Source of the DNA: Paenibacillus tianjinensis
GTDB lineage: Bacteria > Bacillota > Bacilli > Paenibacillales > Paenibacillaceae
Assembly: GCF_017086365.1 (NCBI RefSeq)
Contig: NZ_CP070969.1
Location: forward strand, 3,348,001-3,412,000
Direction of reading: 5' to 3'
DNA length: 64,000 nucleotides
Shown here: in pieces, positions 41,627-50,567 of the stretch
Layout: each line of letters starts with the position of its first letter
Numbering within the stretch: the stretch's first letter is position 1
Notes under the pieces: generated by a model
The model's input: only the letters and a program-made list of their open reading frames with translations
What the model was told of the DNA's origin: nothing
Databases searched by the model: none
Position numbers and translations under genes: made by a program

Positions 41627-42421
41627 CTAAAATAGATATTTATATCGATAAATAATCTCCAGCGTAAATGACGGAGATGTGGCGTTGATCGTGAAGGTCG
41701 TTGCGCCAGGCGGAAGCTCAAAGAATACCCCATTACTACGGGAATAAGCATTTGCTCCATTCAAGCGCACTGTACATTTGTCTGGATCACAATCAATTTC
41801 CAGAACATCATTCGCACCGATGCTGCCAGAGAACGTGAAGCTATGGGTACTGTCACTGATCGACAGGTCTGTGAACGAACCGGTGATACGGATCAACGGG
41901 TAAGCCGTTTCAGAACCAATATTGTCGACTGTGACGGTCTGGCCGCTCGCAATAATCGGGAAAGAGGAATCCGAGATATAAAAATAGCCTTCCCCGAAGG
42001 AAAGGCCAGCTCCGTATTCATGCTGCTCCGTGTTCTGCACCGACTCCACCCATGGATCATCCATCTTTAAGGGTACACTGATCAACCGGTTGCCTGTCGA
42101 AGTATCGAATGACATAGACCCGCGATATTCTGCGATGTACCGCTTATCCGGCCTGTCGTCAAAGATAATAACCAAGGGTCCTCGTCGGATGTTGAACAAA
42201 GCTGCCAGCTTCGCCACAGTGCCGTCGTAATCATCACCCATGATAAATAAACCCAGGCCGATTGTCCGGGCCGCGTAGGTGCTGCCAAAGTTCTTGACGC
42301 CGTCCCTGCCGGCGATCTTGACCGTGTTCTCCTCTGTATCCGGTAATGCCGGAATTTCCCGGCTCACTAGCAGAATATCCAGCGTCGATAGCCACACCCC
42401 ATTTACAGACACGTCATTCAT
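41627..42421 (-). CDS. Distal tail protein (Dit-like)
   Basis: 264 residues of the phage tail family that caps the siphovirus tail tube and anchors the tip. N-terminal domain: VNGVWLSTLDILLVSREIPA, KIAGRDGVKNFGSTYAARTI, FNIRRGPLVIIFDDRPDKRY and FDTSTGNRLISVPLKMDDPW. The C-terminal part is a galectin-like sandwich. Its ATG overlaps the tape-measure stop (ATGA). Confidence 0.88.
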   Translation of the reverse strand: MNDVSVNGVWLSTLDILLVSREIPALPDTEENTVKIAGRDGVKNFGSTYAARTIGLGLFIMGDDYDGTVAKLAALFNIRRGPLVIIFDDRPDKRYIAEYRGSMSFDTSTGNRLISVPLKMDDPWVESVQNTEQHEYGAGLSFGEGYFYISDSSFPIIASGQTVTVDNIGSETAYPLIRITGSFTDLSISDSTHSFTFSGSIGANDVLEIDCDPDKCTVRLNGANAYSRSNGVFFELPPGATTFTINATSPSFTLEIIYRYKYLF

Positions 42422-45400
42422 CCGGATTTCACTCCCATCGTCTGTAGCCTGCGGGCTGACTTCTCGCGCTCAGTATACAGAATTTCTGTGTCTGCCCGGT
42501 CTTCTAAGGTGATTCCATTTACGGACATATCGATGTGATTCTCTACCTTGGTCTCGGACTTTGCAACGGCGGCAGCCCCTCCGAGCAGGTTTGGATTGTC
42601 CAAAATACGGAACAAGCCGTTCAGCTGAGTAGTATTGAAGATCGCTTCCTCGCCATGAGCTATGATTGGAACAGGCATCCCAGCAGGACCAGGGATAATG
42701 CCGCCGACATCAAAGCTCTGCAACTTCTGTCCAGTGTCCTTGTCAATCCCGTACAGATCGCGAAGCGCCTGATTTCGGGCGGCCAGCCGCTGCATCTCCG
42801 CACGGTTGCCCGCGGCAGCAGCTGTGGCGTAAGCGTCCTTGTTGGCATTGTACTCGGCGAGATCCGCATCCTTCTTGGCTGCTTCCTTGGCAGCGCTGAT
42901 AGCGGACATCTTCGACTGGTACTGTACAATAAAGGCGTCTAGCTCAGTAAGAATCTGAGTGTTGGCAGTGCCGGCGGATGATACCCTGAAATCGGCGATA
43001 CCCGCTTCGATAACCTTAATATCGTCCGAATAGCTATCGAAGGCCTCCTTCAAATCATCATAATGGGCTTCGGTGGCGTCCTTCTCATCCTCAAATGCCT
43101 GAAGTTTAGTATCCTTTTCATTCTGAAGGGCATCCTTCTGCGAAGTGAGTTCCCGCTTCCGAAGCTCCCGCTCATGATCAAGAACGAATTTGTCGCGCTC
43201 CTCGATCAATTTCTTCCGCTCTTCCCGGCCTGAATTACCTACAGCAGAGGAAAGCAGATCAATGCGGGCGTTCTTCTTGGCGAGTTCTTCCTCGTAATCC
43301 AGGTCCTCATTCGCTTCAGCTTCCTTCGCTAGAAGAACGTCAATCGCCTTGATCTTCGCATCCTGTGCGGATACATAAGCATCCTTGCGGACCTCAATGG
43401 CAGCCAACTCTGCTTTCTGCGCTTCCTCAATGCGATCCTTCTCAGCATCGACAAGCTCCTTGGTCATATCCAGAGTTTTGTCCGTCAGGTCCTTCCGGGA
43501 CTGATAGAGCTCCTGGTCAGCCTGCTCATAGTATTTCGTATCAACGGCGTATTGATTTCGCAGCCCAGTCCAAGCCTTAACTTTATAAGCAGCGATGTCC
43601 GCTTCGGCTGCACCAGACTCCTCTAGCCGGCGGACTTCCTTATCGATAAGCTTAGTGCGCTTGTCGTATAGTTCACTAATCTCATTCTCTGTCTCAGTTG
43701 CAACATCCTTGCGTGATTGACGAACCTGATCGTCTGCGGCCTTATACTGCTCGGAGTCCTTCTGATATCGATCTCGCAGGCGGGTCCAGGAATCCAGCTT
43801 CATCTGCGCAATCTGCAGTTCTGACTTCCCGTTGTCTTCCATCCGTTTAGACTCAGCATCGATCCAGGTAGCGCTGAAATCATACCGTGACTTGACCGAA
43901 TCCTCTCCCAGCCGCTTGAGCTGTAATTGCAGCGTACGGGCATCATCCACTGACTCACTCAGGAACTTAGCGTGTTTTTTTCGAAGAGCCTCGTATTTTT
44001 CCATCTGCTTATCAGCTGTGAGGTCGTAATAGTCCGCCTGGAACTGAATTGTTTTCAAATCCGCTTCATACGCAGCTTTCCGGGCTTCGGCAGCCAATTC
44101 AGCGGCTGTTTTCCCTTCTTTCTCTTTTTTTGTTTTGGTTGGATCTGTCAGATCAATCGGGTCGCCTTTATTTGCACCAAGGGTGAAGTCTCCCGAAGAT
44201 AATGAAGCCGCTGCTTTTTCAATCTCCTTCTGTTTCTCAGCAATAGCCCTTTGCTCAGTAGTTAATTTGTTGAGTTCGCTTTCTGCCTGAGCCTGTGCAG
44301 TGTTTGTCACAATGTCTATTACACTTGGAGTTTTACCACTCATACGCGCCTGGCCTTGTTTGACCGAATCAGCAAAGGTAGAAGCTTTAGCTCCGTTAAC
44401 TGCGGCCATCGCATCCAGCAGCCTACTATAATTCTTGATCTGAGCTTCCACGGAAGTCCTTTGCGCATCAGCTTCTGCAGCCAGGTTATCAATTCGAGTT
44501 TGAGCGTTGGCGGCTGCATTTGCGGTCATGGTCTTATCTGCAGATATTTGATCTTCGATAAAACCTACATTTAGGATACGGATCCTACCATCTTCTTCCT
44601 GCATTGCATTAAGACCGGGATACTCCCGCTTCAGTATATTAGTTACATCGACCATTTCCTGCAGCTGTTCCCGGTTGAGTTTCTGGGAAGACGAGAGCTT
44701 TTTGTATGAGGCAAGTGCAGTCTCCATGGACTTCACCTTCTGATTCTTAGCAGCCAGATCTGCCACTTCTGCCTTCTGCTCGTCAAAGAGTGCGCTGATC
44801 GATTGTCTGACCGCCTTATTCATTTCCTCAAGCTTAGCAGTTGCGACCTCGACACCATCAAAACCCATACTTCGCAACTTCTTGTCAATCTTCTCTAGTT
44901 GTTCATTGATATCCATTGCTTCGGACATCATTTGTGGAGTACCTTCACTCTTATCCCATGCAGCCTGGAACTTATTTAAACGCTCCTGTAACAGCGCACG
45001 TTCATGGAGTGTCTTCGTTAACTCCTCCGTTTTCGTACGAAGATCCGTTAACTCATCGGCGGTTCTTTTTACCGGCGAATCGTTCAATGTGTCATTAAGT
45101 GCCTTCTGTGCTTCCTCGAAATTTTTGGTTGCTTCCTTGCTCTCTTTATACTTGCTGATTAGAAATGAAGCTCCTGCCGCAACTGCTCCAATTGCCAATG
45201 CTATCGCCCCAAGAATTGGTATCGTTGACTGAGCTATTCGACCTGCCAAGACTGCTGCATCAATCGATGCTTTTACTGCATCGATGGCTTTTTTGAGCGC
45301 GAATGCGGTAGTCGCGGCACCAAGCAAGAGCGGAGGCAACGCTGTGAATGTGAGAATAGCAGCCTGCGTCGGCTTGTCGAGCTCCGTGAATCCGTTTAGC

Positions 45401-46893
45401 AGCGTCGTAACTCCCTCGACTGCCTCACGAACCGCTGGCAAAAACATATCCCCAATAACAATGCCTGCGGATTCAAAAGCACTGCTCATGTTGTCTGCAG
45501 CGCCTTTCAGCGTATCCATTTGCGTACCAGCTACACGTTCAGCTGTGCCTCCTGCATTTTTTAGGGACTCCGTATAATTATCGAGTGTCCCCTGCCCTTG
45601 CTGAATTAGCGTAATAAATCCGCTCGCGGCCTCACGACCCACCAGCGTTGCTGCTACATCAGCTTGCTGCGCTTCGGTTAAACGGCTCCATACTGTGGTA
45701 AACTGTCCAATCAGATTTGACAACGGTACGATATTACCCGCGCTATCCTTAATGCTGACACCTAAGCGCTGCATGTAAAATGCCGCTTCCTTTGACGGAG
45801 AAGCGAGTGCGAGCAGGATAGCCCGAAGTGACGTACCCGCAGTCTCACCCTTCATTCCTGCATTACTCAATTCCCCTATTGCCGCTGTTGCTTCCTCGAT
45901 TGATAATCCCATGGCAGCAGCTACTGGAGCCACATACTTCATGGATAGGCCGAGATCTTGCACGTCAGCGTTAGTGTCAATGCTGGATTTTGCAAGAACG
46001 TCGACTACTCGGGAAGTTTCCGTAGCTGCGATTCCAAAACCTCGCAAAATGGATGATGCGATGTCTGCCGTTGTTGCGAGGTCAACGTTGCCTGCCGCTG
46101 CCAGCGCAAGCACGCCAGGCATTGCAGCAATGATCTCTTTCGTGTCAAAACCTGCCTGTCCAAGTTCTGCCATCGCATCCGCAGCCTGGGAAGCAGAAAA
46201 TACCGTCTGTGCCCCAAGCTTAATCGCATTTAACCTTAAGGCTTCGAAATCCTCACCGACGGCTTCTGTTATGGCCTTAACGTTCTGCATGGCCTGTTCA
46301 AATTCTGCTGCGGTTTGTATAGACTTACCAATAGTCGCACCAACTGCGATTGCCATGGCAGCATAGGCGGCACCCATTGATTCGAGCTCGACTTCGACTC
46401 CGCTTGTAGCATCGGTCAACTCGCGCATACGTTCAATAATGTCATCTATCGCTGATCCGCTTACGCCAAGATTTTCAAGCTCTGTGCGCACGCTTGAGAG
46501 TTGCTGTTCGAGGATTTCGGGATTCGCCCTTCGAATAGATTCATTAATTGCCTCAATGCTTTTAGAGTTGGCGCCGACATCCTGCAATGCCATATTCAAC
46601 TTCATAAAGCTGCCTGTCGCCTCATGAGCATGATTGCCCATTTTTTTTGCAGCATCAGATGCAATATTCGTACTCTTCGTCGCTTGAGCCATTGCTTGAT
46701 TGATGTTGCTGATTTGCTCTGCACTTAATCCGGCATCGGCCAGGGCCTTATTTAGCTTCTGCATATCTTCGGCCGTTTGCTTTGCCTGCGTGCCCATGTC
46801 GGTGAAATCTTTTTTCACATTCTTGATTTCTCGTTTTATCCCGTTGGCATCAGCTGTAAGCCGGGCTTTCAATTCTCCAAGATTCCCTGCCAC
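42418..46893 (-). CDS. Tape measure protein
   Basis: 1491 residues. N-terminal coiled coil (LKARLTADANGIKREIKNVK), then the TP901/lambda-like core with EFEQAMQNVKAITEAVGEDF, LAAAGNVDLATTADIASSIL, GLSIEEATAAIGELSNAGMK and GETAGTSLRAILLALASPSK. Hydrophobic segments near 550-640 (AALGAIALAIGAVAAGASFLI-type stretch), then a long charged coiled coil. It sets tail length; at about 1.5 angstrom per residue, a tail near 220 nm is expected. GTG start at 46893, 4 nt after the chaperone stop, ribosome binding site GGGAGGGGG. No contractile sheath gene is present, supporting a siphovirus. Confidence 0.94.
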   Translation of the reverse strand: MAGNLGELKARLTADANGIKREIKNVKKDFTDMGTQAKQTAEDMQKLNKALADAGLSAEQISNINQAMAQATKSTNIASDAAKKMGNHAHEATGSFMKLNMALQDVGANSKSIEAINESIRRANPEILEQQLSSVRTELENLGVSGSAIDDIIERMRELTDATSGVEVELESMGAAYAAMAIAVGATIGKSIQTAAEFEQAMQNVKAITEAVGEDFEALRLNAIKLGAQTVFSASQAADAMAELGQAGFDTKEIIAAMPGVLALAAAGNVDLATTADIASSILRGFGIAATETSRVVDVLAKSSIDTNADVQDLGLSMKYVAPVAAAMGLSIEEATAAIGELSNAGMKGETAGTSLRAILLALASPSKEAAFYMQRLGVSIKDSAGNIVPLSNLIGQFTTVWSRLTEAQQADVAATLVGREAASGFITLIQQGQGTLDNYTESLKNAGGTAERVAGTQMDTLKGAADNMSSAFESAGIVIGDMFLPAVREAVEGVTTLLNGFTELDKPTQAAILTFTALPPLLLGAATTAFALKKAIDAVKASIDAAVLAGRIAQSTIPILGAIALAIGAVAAGASFLISKYKESKEATKNFEEAQKALNDTLNDSPVKRTADELTDLRTKTEELTKTLHERALLQERLNKFQAAWDKSEGTPQMMSEAMDINEQLEKIDKKLRSMGFDGVEVATAKLEEMNKAVRQSISALFDEQKAEVADLAAKNQKVKSMETALASYKKLSSSQKLNREQLQEMVDVTNILKREYPGLNAMQEEDGRIRILNVGFIEDQISADKTMTANAAANAQTRIDNLAAEADAQRTSVEAQIKNYSRLLDAMAAVNGAKASTFADSVKQGQARMSGKTPSVIDIVTNTAQAQAESELNKLTTEQRAIAEKQKEIEKAAASLSSGDFTLGANKGDPIDLTDPTKTKKEKEGKTAAELAAEARKAAYEADLKTIQFQADYYDLTADKQMEKYEALRKKHAKFLSESVDDARTLQLQLKRLGEDSVKSRYDFSATWIDAESKRMEDNGKSELQIAQMKLDSWTRLRDRYQKDSEQYKAADDQVRQSRKDVATETENEISELYDKRTKLIDKEVRRLEESGAAEADIAAYKVKAWTGLRNQYAVDTKYYEQADQELYQSRKDLTDKTLDMTKELVDAEKDRIEEAQKAELAAIEVRKDAYVSAQDAKIKAIDVLLAKEAEANEDLDYEEELAKKNARIDLLSSAVGNSGREERKKLIEERDKFVLDHERELRKRELTSQKDALQNEKDTKLQAFEDEKDATEAHYDDLKEAFDSYSDDIKVIEAGIADFRVSSAGTANTQILTELDAFIVQYQSKMSAISAAKEAAKKDADLAEYNANKDAYATAAAAGNRAEMQRLAARNQALRDLYGIDKDTGQKLQSFDVGGIIPGPAGMPVPIIAHGEEAIFNTTQLNGLFRILDNPNLLGGAAAVAKSETKVENHIDMSVNGITLEDRADTEILYTEREKSARRLQTMGVKSG

Positions 46894-46896
46894 CTG

Positions 46897-47280
46897 TCAT
46901 CCCCCTCCCTTCATGCGTGCGAGTTGTGCCTGGTATTGTTCTTCTGCTGTCAACTGCTTCGGTACCGGTGCCTTAGGAAGTCGACGGACATACCGCTGCA
47001 GAATATCCGTTCGAACCTCCTTGTCCATGATGTGCGGATAAGATTCAGCTTCCAATTGCTCGATCATTTCGGTTGCATGCCTCCGCTCCTCCAGCAGCAG
47101 GAGCTCGGGAAGGTCGACGAAGTAGTATTCGTTCTCCACCTCATGCTGGGTCTTCCCCAACGCCACACAGCACCGGAGCACGAATTCATCATGGGTTAAT
47201 CCACGGCCTGACCCATCCGCTGCGCGATGCTGGTCACGAACTGCTGTGCCATCGGTGGAATCAGGCCGCTCAAGTTTTTT
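46897..47280 (-). CDS. Frameshifted C-terminal part of the tail assembly chaperone (gpT-like)
   Basis: About 127 codons in the -1 frame relative to the gpG-like gene, joined to it through the slippery heptamer at 47274-47280. After slippage it reads KKLERPDSTDGTAVRDQHRA, then the typical gpT segment HDEFVLRCCVALGKTQHEVE, YYFVDLPELLLLEERRHATE and a C-terminus ending QLARMKGGG. There is no ribosome binding site or start codon of its own. The fusion protein probably loads onto the tape measure, as with lambda gpGT. Confidence 0.88.
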   Translation of the reverse strand, partial: KKLERPDSTDGTAVRDQHRAADGSGRGLTHDEFVLRCCVALGKTQHEVENEYYFVDLPELLLLEERRHATEMIEQLEAESYPHIMDKEVRTDILQRYVRRLPKAPVPKQLTAEEQYQAQLARMKGGG

Positions 47281-47603
47281 AGTGCTGCATTCATGTCGTT
47301 CTTGGACCAGGTTAAATTCAGGTACTCGGTACACTCAGCCAGACTTGCCTGCTCGCTGAGTTCATCTATGTCGATGTCGCTGAGCAGTGAGGTTAGCTCG
47401 TAAATCTCGTCGATCATAACTTCCGCGCCGGCAACAATCATTACAGACCGGTCAACCGCCGGAACAAGAAATACTTTAACGAGTAGATCCCCGATCGTGC
47501 CGATGTGATCCGTCAGTCTCTTCAAGCGATTACGCGTCAGCTTCGGAACAGATACCGTCCTGTTGCCGAGCTTTAACTTCTCTTTTTTGGTAAGTGGAAA
47601 CAT
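47196..47603 (-). CDS. Tail assembly chaperone, gpG-like
   Basis: 135 residues when no frameshift occurs. ATG 47603 after GAGGGG. It reads MFPLTKKEKLKLGNRTVSVP, RLKRLTDHIGTIGDLLVKVF, a helical middle, and TEYLNLTWSKNDMNAALK followed by NLSGLIPPMAQQFVTSI, ending with VD at 47196. Lies between the major tail protein and tape measure genes, the invariant place of this chaperone in siphoviruses. Contains the -1 frameshift site near codon 110. Confidence 0.9.
   Translation of the reverse strand: MFPLTKKEKLKLGNRTVSVPKLTRNRLKRLTDHIGTIGDLLVKVFLVPAVDRSVMIVAGAEVMIDEIYELTSLLSDIDIDELSEQASLAECTEYLNLTWSKNDMNAALKNLSGLIPPMAQQFVTSIAQRMGQAVD
47274..47280 (-). other. Programmed -1 ribosomal frameshift heptamer A AAA AAC
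   Basis: In the gpG frame the codons CTA AAA AAC TTG occur at this point, giving exactly X XXY YYZ. Slipping back one base joins the frame CTT GAG CGG CCT that encodes the gpT-like part without any stop. Position, sequence and gene context all match tail-chaperone frameshift sites. Confidence 0.93.
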
Positions 47604-47633
47604 GTAACTTCCCCTCTCATACTTTGGAATACG

Positions 47634-47664
47634 AAAAAAGGGAGAAGGCAAAATGCCCTCTCCC
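47634..47664 (-). terminator. Terminator between major tail protein and chaperone
   Basis: GGGAGAGGGCA and TTGCCTTCTCCC pair (9 bp plus a bulge) and six T follow on the minus strand, about 25 nt after the major tail protein stop. Confidence 0.85.
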
Positions 47665-47688
47665 TGAATGGTTCTATTCATTTATTTG

Positions 47689-48240
47689 TTACGCTGTGGC
47701 TGTGATGTCTCCCCAGGTATAAAGCAGACCCCTCGGTGTTGCATTAAGGTCCGGATATGCTGTTGCTGAGATCGGGAAGCGCAGGTTGTTATCCAAAACA
47801 AATGCTGCGTTCACGTCAAATTTAATTGCTGTGGATTCTAGGTAAATGAATCTGCTCGGATCTGTTACGCCCAAAGGCTTAATCACGGAGCGCTTTTTCG
47901 GCAGCTTCTTACCAGCCAAACCTGTCACTTGGTATTTGACCTTTGTCGCATCAACTCCATCAACAACCTTTGTGGCATTGGGATTAAAACTGACTACCTT
48001 CTCAAAGTCAGTGTCAGGAGTTTCAAAGGTAACAGCACCGGTAGTGCCTGTAACGATGGAATCAACCGGAGCCGTACCTGTCTGATCCGTAGTCGGTTCG
48101 TAGTAAGTTGTCGTCGTGGTGAAGTTAATCCCTCCTTGCGTCAAGTCGATTGTAATTGCATCGGGCTCCTCGACACCATTCTCATCAACGCCCCAGATGA
48201 AAATTCCGGGACCCGCATAGATCTTATTTACATCACTCAT
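47689..48240 (-). CDS. Major tail tube protein
   Basis: 183 residues: KIYAGPGIFIWGVDENGVEE, GGINFTTTTTYYEPTTDQTG, TTGAVTFETPDTDFEKVVSF, and YPDLNATPRGLLYTWGD at the C-terminus. Such a strand pattern and the position before the tail chaperone identify the tube subunit. ATG after AAGGAG. Followed by a terminator, so its message can be made in excess. Confidence 0.85.
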   Translation of the reverse strand: MSDVNKIYAGPGIFIWGVDENGVEEPDAITIDLTQGGINFTTTTTYYEPTTDQTGTAPVDSIVTGTTGAVTFETPDTDFEKVVSFNPNATKVVDGVDATKVKYQVTGLAGKKLPKKRSVIKPLGVTDPSRFIYLESTAIKFDVNAAFVLDNNLRFPISATAYPDLNATPRGLLYTWGDITATA

Positions 48241-48259
48241 ATTCTATTCACTCCTTATA

Positions 48260-48595
48260 TTATGATTGCAGGCTGAGAACACCCACCAAAATATCAGCAC
48301 TTACTGAAAAATCGACAAGGACATAACCAGCTTGATTGTACAATTCAGGATCAAACGGTCCGATGAATCGTTGTTCGCCCGCCGGCACAGCAATAACCTT
48401 CTGTCCGGTACGACCATATTTGTCGGCGGCCATCGGAATTGTCACGTTAACCGCACTGCCAGATCCATTATCAACATAAAGCAGTTGGCTCCCGTTATTT
48501 TGAAATTGCATATCATCGGCCGAATTTGCCGCTTGAGTAGCCAACTCCACACTCGCTAAGCTAGCGGTTGATCTCGTTATGGTTGCTCTTGCCAC
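48260..48595 (-). CDS. Virion structural protein, probably tail or head accessory
   Basis: 111 residues, GTG start after GGAGGAG. Beta-rich (NNGSQLLYVDNGSGSAVNVT, KVIAVPAGEQRFIGPFDPEL) like small capsid- or tail-decorating sandwich domains of the form found just before the tube gene. No named family recognised. Confidence 0.72.
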   Translation of the reverse strand: MARATITRSTASLASVELATQAANSADDMQFQNNGSQLLYVDNGSGSAVNVTIPMAADKYGRTGQKVIAVPAGEQRFIGPFDPELYNQAGYVLVDFSVSADILVGVLSLQS

Positions 48596-48598
48596 GAT

Positions 48599-49000
48599 TT
48601 ACTCCTCCTTCGTGTAAAACTCAAAATTGGTTGAATACATGGGATGATTATAGGTGTCTTGTCCTAAATAAATCGGCGGCATAGCTTCGGTGCTGGAAAA
48701 GACATGGGTGCTGCCAATCATATAGTTCGATTTGCGGTGCAGCAGCTTCCCCAAGGTCTTGGCCAACGCCTCAGTTGCAGCCATGTTCGCGGGCAGAGTC
48801 TTGTAAGACTTGCCCTTGACGATGATCTGGTAGGAGGGCCGCTCCGTCGGAACGTAGTCATGTGGTGGGCGGCCTCCAGAATCCATTACAAACAGACAAG
48901 GCAGCTTGGTTTCGGGCATATCGGCCGGAATATAATTGGCATCCGGATAGACGGTGTATCCGGTAGCGGTCAGGTAAGCAATCAATTCAGATGCAAGCAC
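48599..49000 (-). CDS. Tail terminator/completion protein (gpU-like position)
   Basis: 133 residues. GTG after AAAGGATGG. ELIAYLTATGYTVYPDANYI, PCLFVMDSGGRPPHDYVPTE, RPSYQIIVKGKSYKTLPANM and FYTKEE. Mixed alpha/beta plan and order (after the gp10-like gene, before the tube) match tail terminator / minor capsid proteins that end tube polymerisation. Confidence 0.72.
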   Translation of the reverse strand: MLASELIAYLTATGYTVYPDANYIPADMPETKLPCLFVMDSGGRPPHDYVPTERPSYQIIVKGKSYKTLPANMAATEALAKTLGKLLHRKSNYMIGSTHVFSSTEAMPPIYLGQDTYNHPMYSTNFEFYTKEE

Positions 49001-49004
49001 GGCA

Positions 49005-49457
49005 TCACCATCCTTTCAGGATCCCGGACAGCTCCTCCATAATCCATTTCTCATTCATCTTAATTGCATTCTCCAGAAACTTCTTCCCTGGGGAGTATCC
49101 GTTGTAATTACCTTTGCTAAGGGTCTTCTCACCGGGCTGCAGCTGCACAATGGCACCGGACGGTGTCTTGTTGAAGCCCTCATGCTGGATAACAGCATAA
49201 GCATTGACATCAGGTGTAGTCCCGAAATCAATGTATGCCAGCCCGATGAGATGCTTGACCTTATCAATCTCCAACGCCGCCTCTAAATCTCCTTCATCCA
49301 ATGGAGCCAATCGCCGTGCGTCATGAATGATTTTTAAAGCAATCTTGGTAAGTGTCTCGTCCAGCCGGCGGTCGAGATCATCTTCCAACTGATCCAGCCG
49401 GGCAATGACCGTCTCCAGCCCGGTCAAGTCTAAGGAGAATCCGCCTGTATTAGCCAT
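49005..49457 (-). CDS. HK97 gp10-like head-tail joining protein
   Basis: 150 residues with LDLTGLETVIARLDQLEDDL, DETLTKIALKIIHDARRLAP and LDEGDLEAALEID, the conserved HK97-gp10 pattern (helix, KI..DA+..AP-DtG-L). C-terminal GYSPGKKFLENAIKMNEKWI also fits the family. ATG overlaps the upstream gene end. Confidence 0.85.
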   Translation of the reverse strand: MANTGGFSLDLTGLETVIARLDQLEDDLDRRLDETLTKIALKIIHDARRLAPLDEGDLEAALEIDKVKHLIGLAYIDFGTTPDVNAYAVIQHEGFNKTPSGAIVQLQPGEKTLSKGNYNGYSPGKKFLENAIKMNEKWIMEELSGILKGW

Positions 49458-49767
49458 AGAGCACCACTTCCTTCACATCATCGGTGCCGAGGTACTTCCG
49501 GATCTCGTAATGCTTCACTTCAATCCGAATTTCGATGTCGAGAGCATTGGTGTACATAAGCCAGTCATCCATGCCGACAGCGTTGACACCCTCCAAGTAA
49601 ACGGTGTAAGCGACCTGAATGTCCTCTCCTCTGGCGTTCTTAACGAGCTTCTGCTCCTCGACCACCTTGGCATCCTTAACGACGGGATCGGCCGGGATAG
49701 GCCGCCCCCATTCATCCACGCCGGGGTGATAATGTGTCACCGTCGCCGGGTATCCGAAGAGACTCAT
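49450..49767 (-). CDS. Head closure/minor capsid protein
   Basis: 105 residues with FGYPATVTHYHPGVDEWGRP, VYLEGVNAVGMDDWLMYTNA and HYEIRKYLGTDD. Beta-barrel pattern and position between connector and gp10-like genes identify a head-completion (stopper) protein. ATGA overlap with the upstream gene. Confidence 0.72.
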   Translation of the reverse strand: MSLFGYPATVTHYHPGVDEWGRPIPADPVVKDAKVVEEQKLVKNARGEDIQVAYTVYLEGVNAVGMDDWLMYTNALDIEIRIEVKHYEIRKYLGTDDVKEVVLYG

Positions 49768-50147
49768 AACAAGTACCCGCCATACTGTTCCTGTAGGTCT
49801 GCTGCAGCCTCTTCATCCGCCAGTTCATCAGCAGTAGGGCCAAGCATGTCACGGACGTCAGGGGCAACAGCAGGCCGGGCTCCGTCTTTATAGCTGACGG
49901 ACTCCCCGTTGTCGGTTACCGTTTTGACATTGTGCTTTTGATATTTCAGCGCCGGATCGATGCCCTGCAGTTCCCAAATGGCTTGCATCCCCACCACCGG
50001 CACTGTCAGCACAATCGAAGGATACCAGCGAGTAAGGTTCCGCTCTGCCTGCGTGACGGCAACTGCCGGCTTCTTGGCTTTGTCCCAAGCCTCAGAGTCA
50101 AGCACGTTGACTGCGATCCATGCGCCGACCTCTTCGGGTGAAAACAT
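49764..50147 (-). CDS. Head-tail connector (YqbG/DUF3199-like)
   Basis: 127 residues from ATG 50147 (AGGTG 6 nt upstream). MFSPEEVGAWIAVNVLDSEA, WDKAKKPAVAVTQAERNLTR and DMLGPTADELADEEAAADLQ. This matches the YqbG/DUF3199 adaptor of skin/PBSX-type elements that sits between portal and tail. An ATG three codons upstream is less well placed. Confidence 0.8.
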   Translation of the reverse strand: MFSPEEVGAWIAVNVLDSEAWDKAKKPAVAVTQAERNLTRWYPSIVLTVPVVGMQAIWELQGIDPALKYQKHNVKTVTDNGESVSYKDGARPAVAPDVRDMLGPTADELADEEAAADLQEQYGGYLL

Positions 50148-50156
50148 GGCCATCAC

Positions 50157-50510
50157 CTACTTCTTTTCAGCTTCAGCGATCGCAGAAATCAGGTCCTCGA
50201 CTGATTTGTCTTCGGTGCCCTCAATTCCAAGCTCCGCTGCCTTCATCTGCAGATCGGAATGCTTCTCTGAGATACCCTCCAGCAGCTTTTCCTTCCCGAG
50301 ACGGCCTGCATTGGACACGCCGAGCAGTTTGGCCCGTTCGCGCAGCTCCTGCAGCTCTGCAGCATCATCATCCGGTAAAGCTTCGATTTCCTCGGCATAT
50401 CCTTGAGCAATCAGATCTTCGGCGATCTCATCATCCACTTTACGGATAATATCCCCTGGCTTCTTCCACTTACCACCGTTCTTTACGACGCCCTTCAGTT
50501 TGATATCCAC
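50157..50510 (-). CDS. Small phage protein, HeH/LEM-like (YqbF-type)
   Basis: 117 residues. IKLKGVVKNGGKWKKPGDII at the N-terminus resembles the barrel of YqbF-like proteins, followed by an acidic helical part with LGVSNAGRLGKEKLLEGI and LGIEGTEDKSVEDLISAI, two HeH/SAP-like helix pairs. The GTG at 50510 is preferred (AAAGG 9 nt upstream); one at 50519 overlaps the ribosome binding site. May bind nucleic acid or the capsid connector. Confidence 0.72.
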   Translation of the reverse strand: MDIKLKGVVKNGGKWKKPGDIIRKVDDEIAEDLIAQGYAEEIEALPDDDAAELQELRERAKLLGVSNAGRLGKEKLLEGISEKHSDLQMKAAELGIEGTEDKSVEDLISAIAEAEKK

Positions 50511-50537
50511 TTCATTCACCCTTTCTGTTCTGGTTAA

Positions 50538-50567
50538 AAGAAAAGGAGCCCCGGAAGGAGCTCCTTA
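50538..50567 (-). terminator. Terminator overlapping the major capsid stop
   Basis: AAGGAGC and GCTCCTT (7 bp, 10-nt loop) begin within the capsid stop codon and are followed on the minus strand by TTCTTTT. Confidence 0.78.

Noticed and set aside
47196..47334. Separate start of a 145-codon gene at 47334
   Set aside because: The frame has no ribosome binding site and is joined to the upstream chaperone frame by the A AAA AAC heptamer.
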